Positions 59,101 to 64,000 of a stretch of DNA of 64,000 nucleotides are shown here, piece by piece. The notes under the pieces were generated by a model. It worked only from the letters and a program-made list of their open reading frames with translations. It did no database searches and was not told the DNA's origin. The position numbers and the translations under genes were made by a program. Origin of the DNA: Eutreptiella sp. 'Long Island Sound 2002' (Eukaryota; Euglenozoa; Euglenophyceae; Eutreptiales; Eutreptiaceae); the NCBI GenBank assembly GCA_964036045.1, contig OZ038383.1, positions 8,138,430-8,202,429 of the forward strand, in the 5' to 3' direction. Position 1 is the first letter of the stretch. Each line of letters opens with the position of its first letter.

Positions 59101-60201
59101 GTAGACAAGACTTTGGTCGTCCACGATCCTAAAGATAACGCATCTACCTGTGGCGCATGGTTCCGGGCAATTATGAGGAAAATGGGATGGTCTTTTACAT
59201 GGCATCATTATGGAACTCAACCCGATTCCGATACATGTGGCTTCCGAGTCGTCATGCTCGCCATGCAATGGTGTCAGACCAATCGACTCACCGGGCAATG
59301 GCCACGGTGGTTCTTGACGTATTGTGCAAGCGTTCTCCAGCTTTTTGCCGACGATACGAGCAGCTTGCGTTCTACGGTTAATACGTTTCAAGATTGGGCA
59401 TATGAAGATGCTTTGAGAGAGTATGATGAACCAGTGGATTGGGCAATGACGGAGGGTGGGCCGCTTCCTACCGTCACCAACAGCGACATGGAAGCTGCAA
59501 TTCGCAACCCTCAATCCAATTCAGCAAGTGGTCCGTCTTCAACGTCCAAAGCGGCGCAGCCTCCGCATCTGTCAACCCGTAGGAAGAGTGGGACAAGTAA
59601 AGGGACTACGGGGGCAAACCCACAAACCACACCGGCACAGACCACTCCTACAAGAAAAATTCCAAAGTCAAAAAAGACAAATATGCCTCCACGTACCCGA
59701 ACTTGTGAGCCACCACCCTACCAATCGCACCGTCAACCACATCCCAAGAGTGGACACGAGGCCGACCAAAGTTCTCGCAAACATTCCTCAAAGAAGCGGT
59801 CATCCAACTCCGAGTCCGGGCCAAGGTCCAAGAAGAGTCGACCAGAGGACCACGAGCAGTCAAATACTAGACGCAAGAGATCCACTTTGGGCCGTCCTTC
59901 CGAATCAACAAGCCAAGAGCCGCCAACAGCAAAACAACGGCAAGAAAAAGCTCCGGTAAACCATGCTACACTATCCGAGAACGAGATCAAGAAGTGGTTA
60001 ATCCTTATCGGTGACGAAAATTCAAGTCGACGAAAACGCCGCGAGCATGCTTTGCACTTCTTTGGAGCCGCAGATAGTACCGTGGTAACATTACAGTACC
60101 GCACTCTCAGTCTCCAACTGCATCCCGACAAAAACCCGTCGGACGCACTAGCAAAGCAACGATTCCAAGTTCTTGGGTGTGCAAGAGACATGTTTCGTTA
60201 G
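56146..60201 (+). pseudogene. helicase-SAP-C48 protease-J domain frame, right copy, one TAG
   Basis: 1351 residues counted from the codon after the TAA. Pif1/RecD-type helicase: Walker A GVAGTGKS (298-305), DE of Walker B (373-374), GDPLQLPAVD (410-419), TVHGTQG (625-631), AYVALSRARS (650-659). SAP-type DNA-binding motif (about 815-848: LAQMSVVQLQILCAAHKL, STSGTKAQF). C48/Ulp1-like protease with H976, D994, Q1025 and C1031 (TQPDSDTCGF). Lys/Arg/Ser-rich linker, probably a nuclear signal. J domain with HPD at 1326-1328 (LQLHPDKNPSDA), close to the C-terminus. A TAG at 57193-57195 (codon 350; TTG in the left copies) breaks the helicase between Walker A and B. Known: Helitron helicases follow Rep; the SAP, protease and J parts are unusual. 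Confidence 0.85.
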
Positions 60202-60463
60202 CTAACAAGTTGCCATACATGAGGCATTGTCTTTATATCATTTCTTCCAAACTCGCTAATGCTCCTTGTATGGCGCCCACCAACACGGAAAACTTCTTTT
60301 GCATGTATTACACATTTGTTTCATTCTTGTGTGCAATTGCGTGTCCTCTAAAATTGTAATTTTAATTAGCATTCAAAAGGTACGATTAACAGACTTGCAA
60401 TCAATTCCGCTACATTGCAAATTTGACAAACCTACGTACAATTAGTGCACGACGTAGGTTGCA
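60202..60463. other. 3' flank of the J-domain frame
   Basis: AT-rich, no gene seen; mirrors 34534-34795 in the left arm. Confidence 0.5.
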
Positions 60464-61706
60464 GGTGTACTCTTAGCGGAGTTACCTTCACTTATTAGTA
60501 CACAACGCAGGATGCAGGTGTACTCTTAACGGAGGTACCTTCTCTTAGTTGCAACAGAACTACGAGTCAAGGTGTCCTTTTCACGGAGTTCGCTTCATTT
60601 ACAAGCAGCAAGCGTACAAAGCACTCATCCACGTTGTGCGCGCACCTTCAATTGTTGCAAACAGTTTGTTAGAATCCTCTCAGACAAAGGGTGATGCATC
60701 TTCTAAAACATACGGAAAACATTTTGGTAGCAAAGCGGGTGTACTCTTAACGGAGTTACCTTCAATTATTTTCATCCATTCCCCAATCCATAAAAGCAGG
60801 GTACAATTAGTGCACGACATACAATGCAGGTGTACTCTTAACGGAGTTACCTTCACTTATCATTAAACGACGTAAGATGCAGGGGTACTCCTAACGGAGT
60901 TACCTTCTCTTATTTGCAACAAAAGTACAAGTCAAGGTGTACTCTGCACGGGGTTAATTTAATTTACTTGCAATAACCATCAAAGCAGTCATCCACGTTG
61001 TGCGCGCGCCTTCTATTGTTGATAACGGTTTGTTACAATACCCTCAAACAAAGGGAGATCCATTTTCTAAAAAAAAACTGTGAACATTTCGGTAGCAAAG
61101 TAGGTGTACTCTAAACGGGGTTACCTCCCCTTATTTTCGTCTATTTCCAACCAAAACATACGGAAAACATTTTTGTAGCAAAGCGGGTGTACTCTTAACG
61201 GAGTTACCTTCAATTATTTTCATCCATTTGCCAATCCATAAGAGCAGGGTACAATTAGTGCACGACATACAATGCAGGTGTACTCTCAACGGAGTTACCT
61301 TCACTTATCATTAAATGACGTAAGATGCAGGTGTACTCTTAACGGAGTTACCTTCTCTTATTTGCAACAAAAGTACAAGTCAGGGTGTACTCTGCACGGA
61401 GTTACCTTCATTTACTTGCAACAACCGTCAAAGCAGTCATCCACGTTGTGCGCGCGCCTTCTATTGTTGCGAACGGTTTGTTACAATACCCTCAAACAAA
61501 GGGTGATCCATTTTCTAAAAAAAACGGTGAACATTTCGGTAGCAAAGTGGGTGTACTCTAAACGGGGTTACCTCCCCTTGTTTTCGTCTATTTCCAACCA
61601 TCTCATTTGCCAATCCATACAAGCAGGGTACAATTAGTGCAAGACGTAGGATGCGGGTGTACTCTTAACGGAGTTACATTGCACGTGTACTCTTAACGGA
61701 GCTACC
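60464..61706 (+). repeat. array of the 23-bp motif, right arm
   Basis: About fourteen motif copies, some degenerate, in which a block of roughly 450 bp appears twice (with conserved CATCCACGTTGTGCGCGC between motifs). Confidence 0.85.
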
Positions 61707-61776
61707 TTCACTTACTTGCAGCAAGAGCACTCGTTTCCATCACTTACGTTTATGTTTCAAACTTGCGTGCCTTGCA

Positions 61777-61792
61777 TCATGATGCATCATGA
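61777..61792. repeat. 16-bp perfect palindrome
   Basis: TCATGATGCATCATGA; mirror of 33628-33643. Confidence 0.8.
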
Positions 61793-61934
61793 CTCGCATG
61801 GAGGCGGCCCTAAAATTTTGTCCGTGGTGTTCAAATGACAAAAAGGGACAGGGTTGCCATTCATGCACCACTACTCCGAGGCTATGTTCTAGTACGACCA
61901 TCTAAATCTCACACATCGCCATCCCCTCTTTCTA

Positions 61935-61957
61935 GGTGTATTCTTAACGGAATTACC
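61935..61957 (+). promoter_or_regulatory. 23-bp motif upstream of right zinc-finger gene
   Basis: A motif copy with two changes, ending 12 bp before the ATG at 61970. Confidence 0.5.
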
Positions 61958-61969
61958 TGCACTTCAATA

Positions 61970-62791
61970 ATGGACAATGCGCCCACCTGCCCTGTGTGCC
62001 AAGCCGAGCTCATCCCTAAGGTTAGCGGCTCAGCGACTCCAAATTTTGACCGAGCTTTCCTGGCATGCCCAAATGACAAGCCGGACAACCGTCATCAAGG
62101 GGCTTTCAAGTGGACGGAGCCGCCAAAACATGTCCCACATGACTGGCCGTCATGTTTGTGCGGAGTGCCAGCGCAGATCAAAAAATGGGGCACAACTTAC
62201 TCATTCAAGTGCTGGGATGAGTCCCCTTCGGGATGTAAGTTCTCACGCGGCGCAACCACAGTTCCGGACCTCCAGCATCGTGATTGTGTTGCATGCGGTT
62301 GGGTGTACACGCCAGAAAGCACAACTGAATGTGTGTCCGTATCATCTCCATCAGCATCGACATCTCCCATGGATTCGACACCACCGCGCAAAATTCCACG
62401 GCCAAATCCCGCAACACCAACTCAAAGTTATATCCGCCCTCAAGACTTGAAACACAAGGCCGCCATACCAATTACAATGTACGAAACGGAGGATTCATAC
62501 ATCATACTCGCTCGACACGGAGTCACAGGTACAGCGGATGCCAATGCCGTTACATTGAACTTCGAGAGTCCAAGGGGTATACCCCCCAAAGCTATCGTCC
62601 ACGTGAACGAATTGCAATTGGTACATGAATTGCCAACACCGGGGACAACCAATGAGGGCACTGAGCCTCACAGTTATCACCGCACCATTCAATTTGCAAA
62701 AGCAGTTAATCCTAAGCCGACTAAGGAAAACAAAGCAACTTATATTGTACTTACGTTCAAGAAGGAAAGCGGCAAGCTTGTGTCCTTCTAA
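61970..62791 (+). CDS. zinc-finger protein with C-terminal Hsp20-like segment, right copy (273 aa)
   Basis: Intact and the same length as the left copy, with a few substitutions (MDNAPTCPVC here, MDNSPTCPVC there), none creating a stop. It carries the same two Cys clusters: CPVC with FLACP, and a GRF-like CLCG ... FKCW ... GCKF. The middle is Ser/Pro/Thr-rich; the last 100 residues look beta-rich (AVTLNFESPRGIPPKAIVHV and ATYIVLTFKK), faintly Hsp20-like. Survival of this gene in both arms, while every Rep/helicase copy carries at least one lesion, suggests either recent duplication or selection. The finger assignment is moderately secure and the Hsp20 likeness is weak. Confidence 0.7.
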   Translation: MDNAPTCPVCQAELIPKVSGSATPNFDRAFLACPNDKPDNRHQGAFKWTEPPKHVPHDWPSCLCGVPAQIKKWGTTYSFKCWDESPSGCKFSRGATTVPDLQHRDCVACGWVYTPESTTECVSVSSPSASTSPMDSTPPRKIPRPNPATPTQSYIRPQDLKHKAAIPITMYETEDSYIILARHGVTGTADANAVTLNFESPRGIPPKAIVHVNELQLVHELPTPGTTNEGTEPHSYHRTIQFAKAVNPKPTKENKATYIVLTFKKESGKLVSF

Positions 62792-63236
62792 TGTGCTTCC
62801 TTGATGCAATTGAATGCCTAATTCAATACATGTGTGCGACATGTCGTGCCACACTATATTATTCGTGCACTGCCGCCGCAATTGTGCAGTCAAATATGCA
62901 TTTCTGCCATACTTCAATGGTCCAAGAGCCTCCAACTTCATCAGATGATGATGCGTGTAGCGCTTCTCAATAGGCGAACATCAACATTCACGTGCTTCGT
63001 CCCTTTGCACATTTCACACAACAGTTCGGCCGCATGAGAGGTTCCGTTGCAGCTAGTAGTATCTTTTGCCACGCACATTGTGGTTCCATGCACTTACATG
63101 AATGATTTGCAAATGAAAGGGTGAAATTGGATTTGCTATGATTTTACCACAGTTAAGAGCTAAAGGGTTCCATATTCCGATTATTTAGAATCCGCAACAC
63201 CGATCCGCAACAACAGCTCGAATATTTCAATTAACA

Positions 63237-63268
63237 CACCACATCCATCCACGAGAGTGGATGTGGTG
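63237..63268. repeat. 11-bp hairpin with CTAG 17 bp downstream
   Basis: Arms CACCACATCCA and TGGATGTGGTG around a 10-nt loop, followed at 63286-63289 by CTAG. Helitron 3' ends usually have a hairpin shortly before CTRR, so this could be an element terminus, though the spacing is longer than usual. Confidence 0.4.
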
Positions 63269-63471
63269 GGCGAAGCAGGCACCCGCTAGAGGGCTAGTAG
63301 CTTCACAGTGTCATAAGTGGACCTATCTCGTAGCGGAGAATTGCCTTCCGCGGGCCATCGCCACAACGGCCGTCGAAATATGTCGACAGGGTTTCGGTGA
63401 ACGCACGAAAGGAGGAACGCCGGCCGCCTCCCCCTCTACTTCAGAGGGCCGGCTTTTCTTCACAATGGGCT

Positions 63472-63541
63472 CCGAAACGACGGACCCAGCGCTCTGTTGG
63501 TCAGTGGGCCCGCACACAGAGCGCTGGGTACGTCGTTTCGG
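63472..63541. repeat. long hairpin with 26-bp arms
   Basis: Arms at 63472-63497 and 63516-63541 pair with one central mismatch (CCGAAACGACG.ACCCAGCG and its complement). Part of the left arm and loop (GCGCTCTGTTGGTCAGTGG) recurs directly after as GCGCTCTGTTTGTCAGTGG near 63549. Confidence 0.8.
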
Positions 63542-63857
63542 GGCCCTGCGCTCTGTTTGTCAGTGGCCTTGTTCGCAAGTGACAACAGAAAATTCCTCCA
63601 TGGGCGCATGGAGGGGGCCATTACCCACAACGAGGGCCCGGTGAGACTCGTTGTATGGGAGTTATTGTCCATGCGGCGATGGCAACAGGGTAGGTCCGCT
63701 CGCTACGGAAGAAACACCAAAATTTGTTGCCATTGCTGTTTGGATAATAACTAATGTTTACTTGACTACCTTGCAAAAAAAGTACATACAAACAGTCGTA
63801 CACAACGTTGTGCGCGTGCCTCGAGAAAACTTACAGTAACATCTCGTTTACAAAGCA

Positions 63858-63880
63858 GTTGTACTCGTAACGGGGTTACC
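63858..63880 (+). repeat. isolated 23-bp motif beyond the right arm
   Basis: A degenerate copy (GTACTCGTAACGGGGTTAC) about 800 bp outside the palindrome. It shows the motif family continues past the arm limit, as it does on the left (31446-32201). Confidence 0.75.
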
Positions 63881-64000
63881 TTCACTTATTTTTTAATATC
63901 ATTTCAGACCATCCATGGCAAAGAAAATAGATATACAAACACAATCACTCGAAAAAATGCCAATGCATTTTCCAAATCGTAAAGTGAACATTGCGTTATG

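Larger units (their letters stand above)
50576..63057. repeat. right arm of a giant inverted repeat
   Basis: Reverse-complement partner of 32366-50248, single-copy for the Rep/helicase unit. The outer match ends at about 63057 (GGTTCCGTTGCAGCTAG); sequence beyond is different from the left flank. Confidence 0.85.
63058..63857. other. right flank beyond the palindrome; hairpins, no gene
   Basis: No partner in the left flank. It contains an 11-bp hairpin at 63237-63268 and a 26-bp-arm hairpin at 63472-63541. Open frames here are short and domain-free. Confidence 0.6.

Noticed and set aside
32366-63057. Palindrome dismissed as an assembly mirror artefact
   Set aside because: The arms differ by private stops, a 1-bp insertion, repeat copy numbers and a 5.6-kb duplication, which a copied contig would not show. 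Misjoining of two real loci cannot be excluded without reads.

Overview
The window is repeat-dominated eukaryotic nuclear DNA. This rests on spliced genes with short GT-AG introns (67-74 nt), a chromodomain-type Ty3/gypsy retroelement, Helitron-type HUH-Rep/Pif1-helicase genes, TA-flanked non-autonomous elements and long (TA)n tracts. The species cannot be named from sequence alone; an alga, plant-lineage organism or protist with a large repetitive genome would fit. No tRNA, rRNA or CRISPR array was recognised.

Layout. 1-2.9 kb: no gene seen. 2.9-9.6 kb: a probable 6.6-kb element or gene island with inverted ends, carrying two unrecognised minus-strand genes. One is a five-exon gene of about 834 codons, three of whose four introns have the same 18-20 bp palindrome (TGCGCGAGGCCTCGCGCA) in the middle. 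The other is a 620-codon ORF broken by one TGA. 9.4-23.4 kb: two copies of a block made of that element's right end joined to a 5'-truncated Ty3/gypsy polyprotein. Copy 1 stops early in reverse transcriptase at a (TAAG)5 junction. Copy 2 runs through reverse transcriptase, RNase H, integrase and a chromodomain but has several stops and frameshifts. Between them is 6.7 kb of strongly strand-asymmetric GC-rich DNA with a broken purine-rich minus-strand ORF. 23.4-26.3 kb: no gene seen. 26.3-31.2 kb: four copies, in both orientations, of a 1.2-kb non-coding element with 15-bp terminal inverted repeats, each seated in (TA)n.

31.4-64 kb: a very large imperfect palindrome centred near 50.4 kb (left arm about 32366-50248, right arm about 50576-63057). 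Read outward, each arm carries one of the TA-flanked elements, a minisatellite built on a 23-bp motif, a Rep gene, an in-phase helicase gene, more motif arrays and a small zinc-finger gene. The left arm also carries a 5.6-kb tandem duplication, so the window holds three Rep/helicase copies. Rep has an HUH motif and paired tyrosines. The helicase frame continues into a SAP motif, a C48/Ulp1-like cysteine protease and a C-terminal J domain, a fusion I do not recognise from described Helitrons. A TAA separates Rep from helicase at the same position in all three copies, with the frame kept open through it. The 23-bp motif occurs more than 40 times and lies 12-15 bp upstream of the start codons of both gene types.

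How the parts may work together (inference): Rep would nick and join DNA and the helicase would unwind it. The SAP, protease and J-domain regions and the separate zinc-finger/Hsp20-like protein look like accessory functions. The 23-bp motif looks like a shared promoter or iteron. No Rep/helicase copy here is intact end to end, whereas both zinc-finger genes are.
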